The notes under the pieces are model-generated. The model was not told where the DNA came from and did not search any database. It was given only the letters and a program-made list of their open reading frames with translations. This document shows, in pieces, positions 42,904-51,124 of a stretch of 63,142 nt of DNA (position 1 is the stretch's first letter; each line of letters opens with the position of its first letter). This DNA is from GYS-P2D sp964489125. Its GTDB lineage: Bacteria; Bacteroidota; Bacteroidia; Chitinophagales; Saprospiraceae. Both the position numbers and the translations under genes were made by a program. Where the stretch lies: the NCBI GenBank assembly GCA_964489125.1, contig CAZAXY010000006.1, forward strand, positions 1 to 63,142. The letters are read 5' to 3'.

Positions 42904-45900
42904 CTATCTTATGAGTGTCACATTACCGCGTCGAAGCTCTGGTTCTCCACCATCTATAAAAGAGAATTGGACTACATAGACATAAACTCCACTTTCTAGT
43001 TCTTGGGAAGGATTATTGTTGAATGACCCATTCCAGGTTCCAACCCCAGAGAGAACAATAGGCTGCGAGCCTTCTTCAGCATGTACAAGGTTGCCGTATC
43101 TGTCATATATCCTTATAAAGTCAACAGATGATACTCCCGAACCACCAAATACTCGAAAGGTAGCATTTCCAGGCACCGTAGCAGTAGGAGAGAAGGCATT
43201 AGGAATGTATATGTTGCTTGTTCTACGAACATTTATCAAAACCTCATCGGTTGCGGTACATCCATTTACGTCTGTAATCTCTACAACCAAAGTAGTTGGT
43301 CCAACAGGAGAAATAGTTACGGCTGAGCAAGTATCATTTATACATTCGATAATATCTTCAGGAAACCATCTCACTGAATCTATTGCATTTTCTGCATCGA
43401 TATTTGCCCGGATGACAGTAGACTGACCTAACTCAACTTCGGCATCCTCGCCGAGACTAACATTAAGATCCGAAGGAGGAAGCACTGTGATCATGGTATC
43501 GTAGGCGCATCCATTTTGATCAAAAACACTTACTGTAATATCTCCAGGTATAATAAATGCCGAGTCTGCTACAGATATTGCAGGTGCTGTGTTGATTTGG
43601 AATCGATATGGCGCTCCTACACCACCAGAAACATCTCCTATAGTAAGGAATCCTTGTTCATTAGCGCAGACAGCTTCACTCACAGTTCCAATAGTCGCAA
43701 CAACAGGTTCTGGTTCTGTGACCTCAATTGGCAATTCAGATTCACATCCATTAGCATCAGTGACCTCAACAGTATAGAAGCCAGGAGCAATATTAGATGC
43801 CATCAACCCTGTAGAAATAGGTTGATTGTTATCGTCCAACCAAACAATATTGTAGTTAGGTGTACCTCCTGATACTTCAACTATTAACTCAGTACTGTTA
43901 TCACCTCCACAACGAGCGAAAATACTATTTGTCGAATCTATGGCTATTGATATTGAGTCAGGTTGATCAATGATAATTGAATCAAGGATTGTGCAGGTCC
44001 CAACCGATAATTCAATTGGATAGGTTCCTGCAGGTAGACCTACACGAGTGTTACCCATAGTTCCATCATCTAGCCATAATATGTTGACATTGCTTGGGCC
44101 ATCAATCACTAGGTTAACTGTTGAGCCTGTTTGGAAATCTGAATCTCCAAAACAAGCAATTTCTGTCATCGTAGTATTAACTTGGTCTATTGAGAAGGGC
44201 GTTGCTTCAGGTATCTCAACAAAGACGGTATCAAAAGTGCAAGTTCCTTGACTATAGAGTATAAAATTGTCACCCCCAGATGGGAAGTTAGTCACAGTGA
44301 AATTGTTAGGGGCTCCTCTCTGACCAGTTGAGCTCTCAAAAGAGAATGGACCCATGAAGTCATTAGTAGTTGTTACTGTCAGAACAGCAGTCCCCGAGTT
44401 ATCGCCAGGACAGCTAGGAGCGTTAATATTAGACAAGCTTGTCATCGGTGTGACAGGATCTACTAAGGTAAACGAAGCACTATCTGCACACCCGCTTAAG
44501 TCTGTTACTTCGACACTGTAGTCTCCGGGAGGTAGATCAGTTCTAAGGCCATTATTAGTAAACATTTCATCATGTGGCCAAAAGAAAGTGTTGTTACCAT
44601 CTCCTCCAGTCACCTCTGCCATAATACTCCCTAGTCCTCCTGGACAGTCGATTCCATTGGCCTCACCTAAGTTAACCGAGAGAGCAACAGGATCAACAAG
44701 TGTAAATTCAAACATCTGAATTGCACCAGATTGATCTGAGACATTTAGCGTATACGAGCCGCTCGCAAGTCCTCCAATAGAATCAATATCAGCACCAGAA
44801 TCACCTGTAGACCATTCAAATAGTAGTGGCGGAGAGTCCGTTGTTACTTCTACAGTAATGAATCCATCCGCAGCACCGAAACAAGAAGGATTAACAGACA
44901 TACTATCTACCAGATCAATGGTGGCTCCCTGTGCTAGTTCAAGATCTAAGGTATTGCTACATCCATCAGAATCCTGTATTAATGCAGTATAAGTACCACT
45001 AGGAAGACATCCTGCATCTATAGTTCCAGTCGTTGCTATTTCATCGAAGACTGTAGCTCCTGTCTGATCCACTAGCTGTACATTGATAGGGGTAGAAATC
45101 GGCATCTGAGTACTAGTGAGATCTATAATGGCAGGAGAAAGTCCTGCGTTACAATTGTTTGCAGGATCAATCTCTTGAAATTCTGCACTGATTTCACGCA
45201 GTACACCAACTTCAAAATTTCCCATAGCAGGACAATTCTGAAACCTATCGACAGAGTCCGTAGCAGTTATCTCGTATGACCCTGGCATGAGTCCCGTGAA
45301 ATCTTGACTGAAGCTTCTTTGGACTGGCGACCCAATAGGTGTTCTAGAGCTATCTGCTTCGATGAGCTCAATATTCCAATTATAGCCATCCGCAAATGGT
45401 CCTCCGCCTGTACCTACAACTGATAACGCTCCGCCACCTATTCCGTCGCACAATGCGTCAACGGCATTAGTGGTCGTAACCTCTATCCCCGATCGAGCTA
45501 ATTCATAAGTTTCAGACTGCCGACATCCTAGAGAATCCGTCACGACGACTGTATAAATGCCATTGCTTAAATTATTCAAATCATTCTGTCCTAAGCCTAT
45601 TTGTTCTGGACCCCAATCAAAGAAGAACTCTCCATTGCCAAAAGGCCTTCCGCCATTGACTTCTACAGCAATTCTTCCATCAAAATCAGTCGGGCAACTC
45701 GGAGATCTTAGGGCAGTTAAATCGATAGTAAAAGCAGGGTCCTGTGTGATCTCAACGGTAATCTCCGTACTGCTTAAACCTACATTATCTACAGCAGTAA
45801 ATGTGTGCGTACCTAAAGGAACATCTTCAAAGACGAATACATCTTGGTCATTAGTCCCTACTAAGCTGCCTACATCACTTACAACCGTATAGTTAGGAGT

Positions 45901-46560
45901 ACCAAAAAACACCCTCAATTCTACTATTCCTTCATCCAAGCCACTAGTTGTTCCACATTGACCTGTAGCAAATATCTGGGGTTCTGTAGAGGGAGGAGGT
46001 ACAATGGCAACTCTTCCACTATTAGGATCAGGATTGCATACCGTCAATGGAATGGGCGGTTGGGTTGGGTCTGGATCTGGTGTAAGAAACTCTTGTGGTG
46101 CATTTAACCCAGTATCATTTATGAATATCTGGGCTTCAGTTCCTGGTGTGCCTATAACTGTAAAACACAACTCAAGTAAAGCGCCACCATCAGGCAGTGA
46201 GCTCGGGTTTAAGTTAGGGTCAGTCCATAAAACTCGAATGATATCAGGATCCACCATGGGACGATATCTAACATTAGATGCAATAAAGCCTGGCAAGCCA
46301 CTAACCGTCGGATCCCAACTGTCTAATCGCAGTAACGTTGAGTTGAAGTTGATACTGAATAGCGCCAAGATGATATCGTCGAAGTTATTGACATCGATAG
46401 TTATACAAAACGAGTCCCCTGGCTGAAATTCAAGACCTGTTGGCAACAGCAGCTCAACATCACAATCAGGAACCTGTGCATTGGCTTGATTCGGGATAAA
46501 TGAAAAAATGAATCCAAAAAAACAAAGTGTGAGTAATCTTAATCTTACCGTATAATTCAT
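42904..46560 (-). CDS. Large secreted multi-domain protein with type B T9SS sorting domain
   Basis: A 1218-residue secreted protein. Signal peptide MNYTVRLRLLTLCFFGFIFSFIPNQANA is followed by a cohesin-like domain (about 32-175, opening VELLLPTGLEFQPGDSFCITI). About nine immunoglobulin-like/SprB-type repeats follow, each with short signature text such as TYTVVVTDSLGC, GSYTLNVSDQSG and GFYTVEVTDANGC; Cys pairs recur. The last ~95 residues form the type B sorting domain (YIPNAFSPTATVPGNATFRVF, IRIYDRYGNLVH, LRRGNVTLIR). It probably reaches the cell surface via T9SS and may mediate adhesion or gliding; no enzyme domain is seen. It has a full-looking promoter. Confidence 0.92.
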   Translation of the reverse strand: MNYTVRLRLLTLCFFGFIFSFIPNQANAQVPDCDVELLLPTGLEFQPGDSFCITIDVNNFDDIILALFSINFNSTLLRLDSWDPTVSGLPGFIASNVRYRPMVDPDIIRVLWTDPNLNPSSLPDGGALLELCFTVIGTPGTEAQIFINDTGLNAPQEFLTPDPDPTQPPIPLTVCNPDPNSGRVAIVPPPSTEPQIFATGQCGTTSGLDEGIVELRVFFGTPNYTVVSDVGSLVGTNDQDVFVFEDVPLGTHTFTAVDNVGLSSTEITVEITQDPAFTIDLTALRSPSCPTDFDGRIAVEVNGGRPFGNGEFFFDWGPEQIGLGQNDLNNLSNGIYTVVVTDSLGCRQSETYELARSGIEVTTTNAVDALCDGIGGGALSVVGTGGGPFADGYNWNIELIEADSSRTPIGSPVQRSFSQDFTGLMPGSYEITATDSVDRFQNCPAMGNFEVGVLREISAEFQEIDPANNCNAGLSPAIIDLTSTQMPISTPINVQLVDQTGATVFDEIATTGTIDAGCLPSGTYTALIQDSDGCSNTLDLELAQGATIDLVDSMSVNPSCFGAADGFITVEVTTDSPPLLFEWSTGDSGADIDSIGGLASGSYTLNVSDQSGAIQMFEFTLVDPVALSVNLGEANGIDCPGGLGSIMAEVTGGDGNNTFFWPHDEMFTNNGLRTDLPPGDYSVEVTDLSGCADSASFTLVDPVTPMTSLSNINAPSCPGDNSGTAVLTVTTTNDFMGPFSFESSTGQRGAPNNFTVTNFPSGGDNFILYSQGTCTFDTVFVEIPEATPFSIDQVNTTMTEIACFGDSDFQTGSTVNLVIDGPSNVNILWLDDGTMGNTRVGLPAGTYPIELSVGTCTILDSIIIDQPDSISIAIDSTNSIFARCGGDNSTELIVEVSGGTPNYNIVWLDDNNQPISTGLMASNIAPGFYTVEVTDANGCESELPIEVTEPEPVVATIGTVSEAVCANEQGFLTIGDVSGGVGAPYRFQINTAPAISVADSAFIIPGDITVSVFDQNGCAYDTMITVLPPSDLNVSLGEDAEVELGQSTVIRANIDAENAIDSVRWFPEDIIECINDTCSAVTISPVGPTTLVVEITDVNGCTATDEVLINVRRTSNIYIPNAFSPTATVPGNATFRVFGGSGVSSVDFIRIYDRYGNLVHAEEGSQPIVLSGVGTWNGSFNNNPSQELESGVYVYVVQFSFIDGGEPELRRGNVTLIR

Positions 46561-46626
46561 ATAAAATGGCTGCTCTATCTATCTAAAAAACAACTGAGAT
46601 AAAACGCCTGACTTCGTCTTATATTG

Positions 46627-46659
46627 CAAAGGTAACGAGGACTATTGACACCGCTACAA
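46627..46659 (-). promoter_or_regulatory. Promoter of the large type B cargo gene
   Basis: On the minus strand TTG (46659-46657) and TACCTTTG (46634-46627), separated by 22 bp, match the Bacteroidota TTG-N17-23-TAnnTTTG pattern. The leader to the ATG is about 65 nt. Confidence 0.65.
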
Positions 46660-46697
46660 TATCTATATAAATATTAGGGGAAGTACGTATATAAGAC

Positions 46698-46733
46698 AAA
46701 AAAAGGCTTCACTAAACCTTAGCGAAGCCTTTT
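46698..46733 (-). terminator. Rho-independent terminator of the thioredoxin-SPOR gene
   Basis: AAAAGGCTTC (46701-46710) and GAAGCCTTTT (46724-46733) form a perfect 10-bp stem, followed on the minus strand by a T run. It lies just beyond the stop of the gene at 46756-47484. Confidence 0.85.
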
Positions 46734-46755
46734 ACTATTTAGAGTAGTAGTAGTG

Positions 46756-47484
46756 TTAATAATATAAGTATGATTTGATATCATATTTTTCTAATAACTC
46801 AGTCTTGTATATTTCAGCCTCAGTCGTATTGGCAAAATTACCAGTCAAGACTCTATAGATTATGTTATTGCCTCTATAGTCATGAAGAACTATAATCTGG
46901 TCCTCAATCACGCTTGAGACATTATTGAAATACTCGAGAGTAGACGCATAATCAGTAAAAGTGCCCAGTTGGAGCTTATATCGTGTCTCACTCGAAGGCA
47001 CCGATAACTGTGGCTCTAAGTTGTATTCCAAAGACTCAGGGTTAGTATTTGGAGTATGAACAATGTTTTTGACATCACCCTTGTTTCGATCTAAAATATC
47101 GTTCATTCTGGCGGGTGGTATGGTCTCCTCAACACGTTCAATTACTTTACCATGGTTATCAATGATAATAACCGTAGGCAGAACAGTGACGCCATAATGT
47201 TCCTTAAGTGCGTATCCATCAAAATCATCAATGTTGATTTTGACCGTGACGTAGTCATCATTCATTTTCTTGATCACTGTCGGGTCAGCGAACGTGGTTT
47301 GATCCATCCATTTGCACGGAGCGCACCAATCCGCATAAAAATCGACTAATAGCATTTTCCCTTCGGCCTGTGCTCTGTTTTTAGCTGCGTCAAATCCATC
47401 TTTGACATATTTAATAGAATTGGCTGATACCAAATGAGCAGATAAGGTCAGCAATACAATCAGGGTGGTGTTAACGATTCTCAT
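46756..47484 (-). CDS. Exported thioredoxin-fold protein with C-terminal SPOR domain
   Basis: A 242-residue exported protein with signal peptide MRIVNTTLIVLLTLSAHLVSA. Residues ~35-135 are a thioredoxin domain with active site WCAPC (C54, C57) and a conserved cis-Pro (VTVLPTVIII). Residues ~168-242 resemble SPOR: RYKLQLGTFTDYASTLEYFNNV and IYRVLTGNFANTTEAEIYKTEL. SPOR domains bind denuded peptidoglycan at division sites. The fusion suggests a periplasmic thiol oxidoreductase positioned on the wall; this is an inference. Single gene with its own terminator. Confidence 0.85.
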   Translation of the reverse strand: MRIVNTTLIVLLTLSAHLVSANSIKYVKDGFDAAKNRAQAEGKMLLVDFYADWCAPCKWMDQTTFADPTVIKKMNDDYVTVKINIDDFDGYALKEHYGVTVLPTVIIIDNHGKVIERVEETIPPARMNDILDRNKGDVKNIVHTPNTNPESLEYNLEPQLSVPSSETRYKLQLGTFTDYASTLEYFNNVSSVIEDQIIVLHDYRGNNIIYRVLTGNFANTTEAEIYKTELLEKYDIKSYLYY

Positions 47485-47640
47485 ATTTTATCTTATCTAA
47501 TAGTTGATAAAAAACTGTTATACATAACGTGCTGAAATAGCACAGATAACATATTACAATATTGATGCCAATGTAATTCAGAGACTTGTGGTACTAGGGA
47601 TTAAGTATGGAGTAGAATATGTATATGTAGGAGGTTTTTA

Positions 47641-47648
47641 TACCTTCG
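47641..47648 (+). promoter_or_regulatory. Variant -7 element (TACCTTCG) upstream of fabH
   Basis: TAccTTcG differs from TAnnTTTG by one base and lies 21 bp before the fabH ATG. No TTG at the expected -33 distance was found, so support is weak. Confidence 0.3.
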
Positions 47649-47669
47649 TGCTCTTAATGTTTTTGACAT

Positions 47670-48647
47670 ATGCCTAAAGCCGCTATAACCGCCGTAGGAG
47701 GCTACGTATCGGACCAAGTACTGTCTAATCATGATCTTGAAAAAATCATGGAAACCAATGATGAGTGGATTACAACTCGCACTGGGATTAAAGAAAGACG
47801 GGTCCTCCCTAAGGATCAGGCGGTATCAGATATTGGAGTAAATGTGGTCAAACAGCTACTCGAGAAGTCTAATAGTGCTAAGGAAGAGATTGATCTCTTA
47901 ATATGTGCGACTTGTACCGGAGATTATATCATACCAGATACAGCAAATAATATATGTTATAAAGCTGGACTTACAAATACATTTGGCTACGATATTAATG
48001 CCGCCTGCAGTGGATTTTTATTTGCACTATATACTGCAGCACAATTTATTGAAACTGGTCGCTATAAGAAGGTTATAGTAATAGGCGGAGAGAAGATGAC
48101 TTCATACATGAATTATGAAGATCGTACGACAAGCATATTGTTTGGTGATGGCGGCGGCGGAGTATTATTAGAACCATCAGAAGAATATGGAGTGATGGAT
48201 GCCGTATTAAAAGGTGATGGTATAGGTTGTGAATTATTAAGAGTCGAAGCCGGAGGCTCACTCAATCCAATGACTCAGGAGCGCCTCGATAATAGAGAAC
48301 AATTTGTCCGACAGGATGGAAAGCAAGTATTCAAACGTGCCGTTAATGGTATGTCTGAAACTGTCAAGCAAGTAATGAGTAGACATAATTTGGATTCATC
48401 TGATGTCGATTGGATTGTGCCTCATCAAGCCAATGAAAGAATTATATCCTCAGTGGCAAGGCAATTAGACTTTCCGATGGAGCGTGTGATGCTTACTATT
48501 GCGAAATATGGAAACACCTCGGCAGGTACTATTCCACTGTGTTTATGGGAATATGAGAGTAAATTAAATCAAGGAGACAATGTGATTCTTACCGCATTTG
48601 GCGGTGGTTTCACATGGGGTTCACTATTTTTAAAGTGGGCGTATTAG
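47670..48647 (+). CDS. fabH: Beta-ketoacyl-ACP synthase III
   Basis: A 325-residue thiolase-fold enzyme starting fatty acid synthesis by condensing acetyl-CoA with malonyl-ACP. Catalytic Cys113 is in DINAACSGFLFAL; the His is in VDWIVPHQANERI and the Asn in IAKYGNTSAGTIP. Residues 1-45 (DEWITTRTGIKERR) are typical. It heads the fabH-efp-accB-accC cluster, the last three genes following at short spacing. Confidence 0.96.
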   Translation: MPKAAITAVGGYVSDQVLSNHDLEKIMETNDEWITTRTGIKERRVLPKDQAVSDIGVNVVKQLLEKSNSAKEEIDLLICATCTGDYIIPDTANNICYKAGLTNTFGYDINAACSGFLFALYTAAQFIETGRYKKVIVIGGEKMTSYMNYEDRTTSILFGDGGGGVLLEPSEEYGVMDAVLKGDGIGCELLRVEAGGSLNPMTQERLDNREQFVRQDGKQVFKRAVNGMSETVKQVMSRHNLDSSDVDWIVPHQANERIISSVARQLDFPMERVMLTIAKYGNTSAGTIPLCLWEYESKLNQGDNVILTAFGGGFTWGSLFLKWAY

Positions 48648-48671
48648 TATATAATTAAAGTCAATTAAGAT

Positions 48672-49238
48672 ATGGCAAATACCTCAGAGATAAGAAATGG
48701 ATTGTGTATCAATCATAACAACGACATATACAGTGTTGTAGAGTTTTTACATGTCAAGCCTGGCAAAGGACCAGCATTTGTGCGGACCAAACTCAAGAGC
48801 CTAACCAATGGCAAAGTGATAGACAATACTTGGCCTTCAAGTCATAAAATTGATATCGTAAGGGTAGAGCGTCGAAAGTTTCAATATCTATATAATGATA
48901 ATGAAGGATATCACTGCATGGATATGGAAAGCTATGAGCAGATTGCCATCCAAGGCGAGATGATCACTAATCCCCAATTTTTGAAGGAAAGCATGGAAAT
49001 AGAAATACTATATCATGCAGATAAAAATATGCCACTGACTATTGACCTACCTCAATACGTCGAAATGGAAATTACTTATACAGAGCCTGGTGTCCGTGGA
49101 GATACAGCAACAAATGTTACCAAGCCTGCTAAAATTGAAACTGGCGCCGAAATCAGAGTCCCTATATTTATTAATGAAGGCGATACCGTTAAGATAGAGA
49201 CGAAGACAGGAAACTATATGGAACGAGTAAAAAAATAA
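48672..49238 (+). CDS. efp: Translation elongation factor P
   Basis: A 188-residue EF-P that relieves ribosome stalling at polyproline. The conserved N-terminal loop VKPGKGPAFVRTKL has Lys32 at the tip, the position that some lineages modify. Three beta-barrel domains of normal length follow. No partner modifying gene (EpmA or EarP type) is in the window. It lies 24 bp after fabH and 3 bp before accB. Confidence 0.97.
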   Translation: MANTSEIRNGLCINHNNDIYSVVEFLHVKPGKGPAFVRTKLKSLTNGKVIDNTWPSSHKIDIVRVERRKFQYLYNDNEGYHCMDMESYEQIAIQGEMITNPQFLKESMEIEILYHADKNMPLTIDLPQYVEMEITYTEPGVRGDTATNVTKPAKIETGAEIRVPIFINEGDTVKIETKTGNYMERVKK

Positions 49239-49241
49239 CCT

Positions 49242-49739
49242 ATGACTACCAAAGAAATCAAAGAGCTAATCAAACTAGTAAGTGAGTCAGAGATTAAGGA
49301 GTTCAAGCTTAGCAAAGAAGGTTTTGAAATCAAGATTCGCACCACCAAAGATCAAGATGCGCCGACTTATGTAGCTGCAGCACCTACACTGGCGGCACCG
49401 GTAAGTGCTCCAGCAATAGCCACTCAGGTAAACGTAGCTGCAAGTGCACCTGATCTTGGAAGTGCCCAAGAGAAATCATCAGAAGATATTGGAAATCTAG
49501 TTGAGGTGAAGTCTCCAATGGTTGGCACATTTTATAGGTCACCCTCTCCAGACAAGGATTCTTATGTACTGATAGGAGATTCTATAAAAGAAGGTGATGT
49601 GGTCTGTATCATCGAGGCCATGAAACTATTTAATGAGATAGAGTCAGAGGTTTCAGGCAAAATCGTTAAGGTCCTAGTAGATGATGCTTCTCCAGTGGAA
49701 TATGATCAACCGTTATTTTTAGTGGATCCTCAGGGCTAA
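49242..49739 (+). CDS. accB: Biotin carboxyl carrier protein of acetyl-CoA carboxylase
   Basis: A 165-residue BCCP. An N-terminal helical segment and a flexible Ala/Pro-rich linker (about 43-75) precede the biotinyl domain. The biotin Lys is K128 in IIEAMKLFNE. A thumb-like stretch SPSPDKDSYV is present. It lies 3 bp after efp and 28 bp before accC, so the pair forms the biotin part of acetyl-CoA carboxylase. Confidence 0.97.
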   Translation: MTTKEIKELIKLVSESEIKEFKLSKEGFEIKIRTTKDQDAPTYVAAAPTLAAPVSAPAIATQVNVAASAPDLGSAQEKSSEDIGNLVEVKSPMVGTFYRSPSPDKDSYVLIGDSIKEGDVVCIIEAMKLFNEIESEVSGKIVKVLVDDASPVEYDQPLFLVDPQG

Positions 49740-49767
49740 AAGTCCTTACCTTAAAACACATATCTTT

Positions 49768-51105
49768 ATGTTTAAGAAAGTACTTATAGCCAATAGAGGA
49801 GAAATAGCTCTACGTGTCATTCGGACATGTAAAGAAATGAATATAAAAACTGTAGCCGTATACAGCACTGCTGACAAGGAAGCGTTGCATGTAAGATTTG
49901 CGGATGAAGCAGTTTGCATAGGCCCACCAAGTGGGACAGAATCCTATCTAAGCATAGCAAGAATCATGGCTGCAGTAGAAATTACTAATGCTGATGCTGT
50001 ACATCCAGGATATGGATTTCTTGCTGAAAACGCAGACTTTGCACAGGTTTGCGGAGAGTATGATATAAAATTCATCGGACCGACTCCAGAGATGATCAAA
50101 AAAATGGGTGACAAGGTCACTGCGAAGGATACCATGATCAAGGCGGGAGTGCCTGTTGTACCTGGCTCAGATGGCCTGGTGAAAAATGTAAAAGAAGGTA
50201 AAAAGATTTCTGCCGAAATTGGATATCCCGTAATTATAAAAGCCACTGCTGGAGGTGGAGGTAAGGGAATGCGTATAGTTTGGAATGAAGAAGAATTTGA
50301 AAGCCAATGGAATATGGCTCGTAATGAGGCTAAGGCTTCATTTGGCAACGACGGTATTTATATTGAAAAATTCATTGAGGAGCCTCGTCATATTGAAATA
50401 CAGATAATAGGTGATCAGCATGGTACAGTCGTACATCTCTCAGAGAGAGATTGCTCTATACAACGACGTCATCAAAAGCTAGTTGAAGAGTGTCCATCGC
50501 CATTCATGACTGATGAGCTCAGAGAAAAAATGGGGGAGGCTGCGATACTTGCTGGTTCGTGTATCAATTATGAGGGCGTAGGCACAGTAGAATTCTTGGT
50601 GGATAAGTATCGTAATTTCTATTTTATGGAAATGAATACTCGGATCCAAGTAGAGCACCCCGTTACAGAGGAAGTTATCGAGAGAGATCTAATCAAAGAA
50701 CAAATAAAGGTCGCAGCTGGCGAAAAACTTTCAGGTGTAAACTATTATCCACAGTTACATTGTATAGAATGCCGTATTAATGCAGAGAATCCTTATCTGG
50801 ATTTTCGACCAAGTCCAGGTCATATAGAGTACTTCCATAGTCCGAAAGGACATGGAGTTAGGGTAGACACCCATGCCTATGCTGGTTACACAGTTCCGCC
50901 ATACTATGATTCTATGATTGCCAAGTTGATTTGTAGAGCAGAGACACGTGAAGAGTGCATTACTAAGATGGAGCGAGCACTTGACGAATTCGTCATTGAA
51001 GGAGTGGAGACTACTGTGCCTTTTCATCGTCAGTTGATGCAAGATGAAAGGTTTAGGAGTGGAGATTTTCATACAGGATTCCTCAATGAGTTTGACCTGA
51101 AATAG
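49768..51105 (+). CDS. accC: Acetyl-CoA carboxylase biotin carboxylase subunit
   Basis: A 445-residue ATP-grasp biotin carboxylase. N-terminal KVLIANRGEIALRVIRTCKE, ATP loop IIKATAGGGGKGMRIV and active-site EMNTRIQVEHPVTEEV are diagnostic. It carboxylates biotin on AccB using bicarbonate and ATP. The carboxyltransferase genes (accA, accD) are not in the window. Confidence 0.97.
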   Translation: MFKKVLIANRGEIALRVIRTCKEMNIKTVAVYSTADKEALHVRFADEAVCIGPPSGTESYLSIARIMAAVEITNADAVHPGYGFLAENADFAQVCGEYDIKFIGPTPEMIKKMGDKVTAKDTMIKAGVPVVPGSDGLVKNVKEGKKISAEIGYPVIIKATAGGGGKGMRIVWNEEEFESQWNMARNEAKASFGNDGIYIEKFIEEPRHIEIQIIGDQHGTVVHLSERDCSIQRRHQKLVEECPSPFMTDELREKMGEAAILAGSCINYEGVGTVEFLVDKYRNFYFMEMNTRIQVEHPVTEEVIERDLIKEQIKVAAGEKLSGVNYYPQLHCIECRINAENPYLDFRPSPGHIEYFHSPKGHGVRVDTHAYAGYTVPPYYDSMIAKLICRAETREECITKMERALDEFVIEGVETTVPFHRQLMQDERFRSGDFHTGFLNEFDLK

Positions 51106-51124
51106 GTCGACTCTTCAAGCTGTC

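Noticed and set aside
43016..46426. Several antisense reading frames (up to ~140 codons) within the large type B cargo gene
   Set aside because: They mirror a Thr/Pro/Gly/Ser-rich gene with biased codons, have no independent start context, and no domain.
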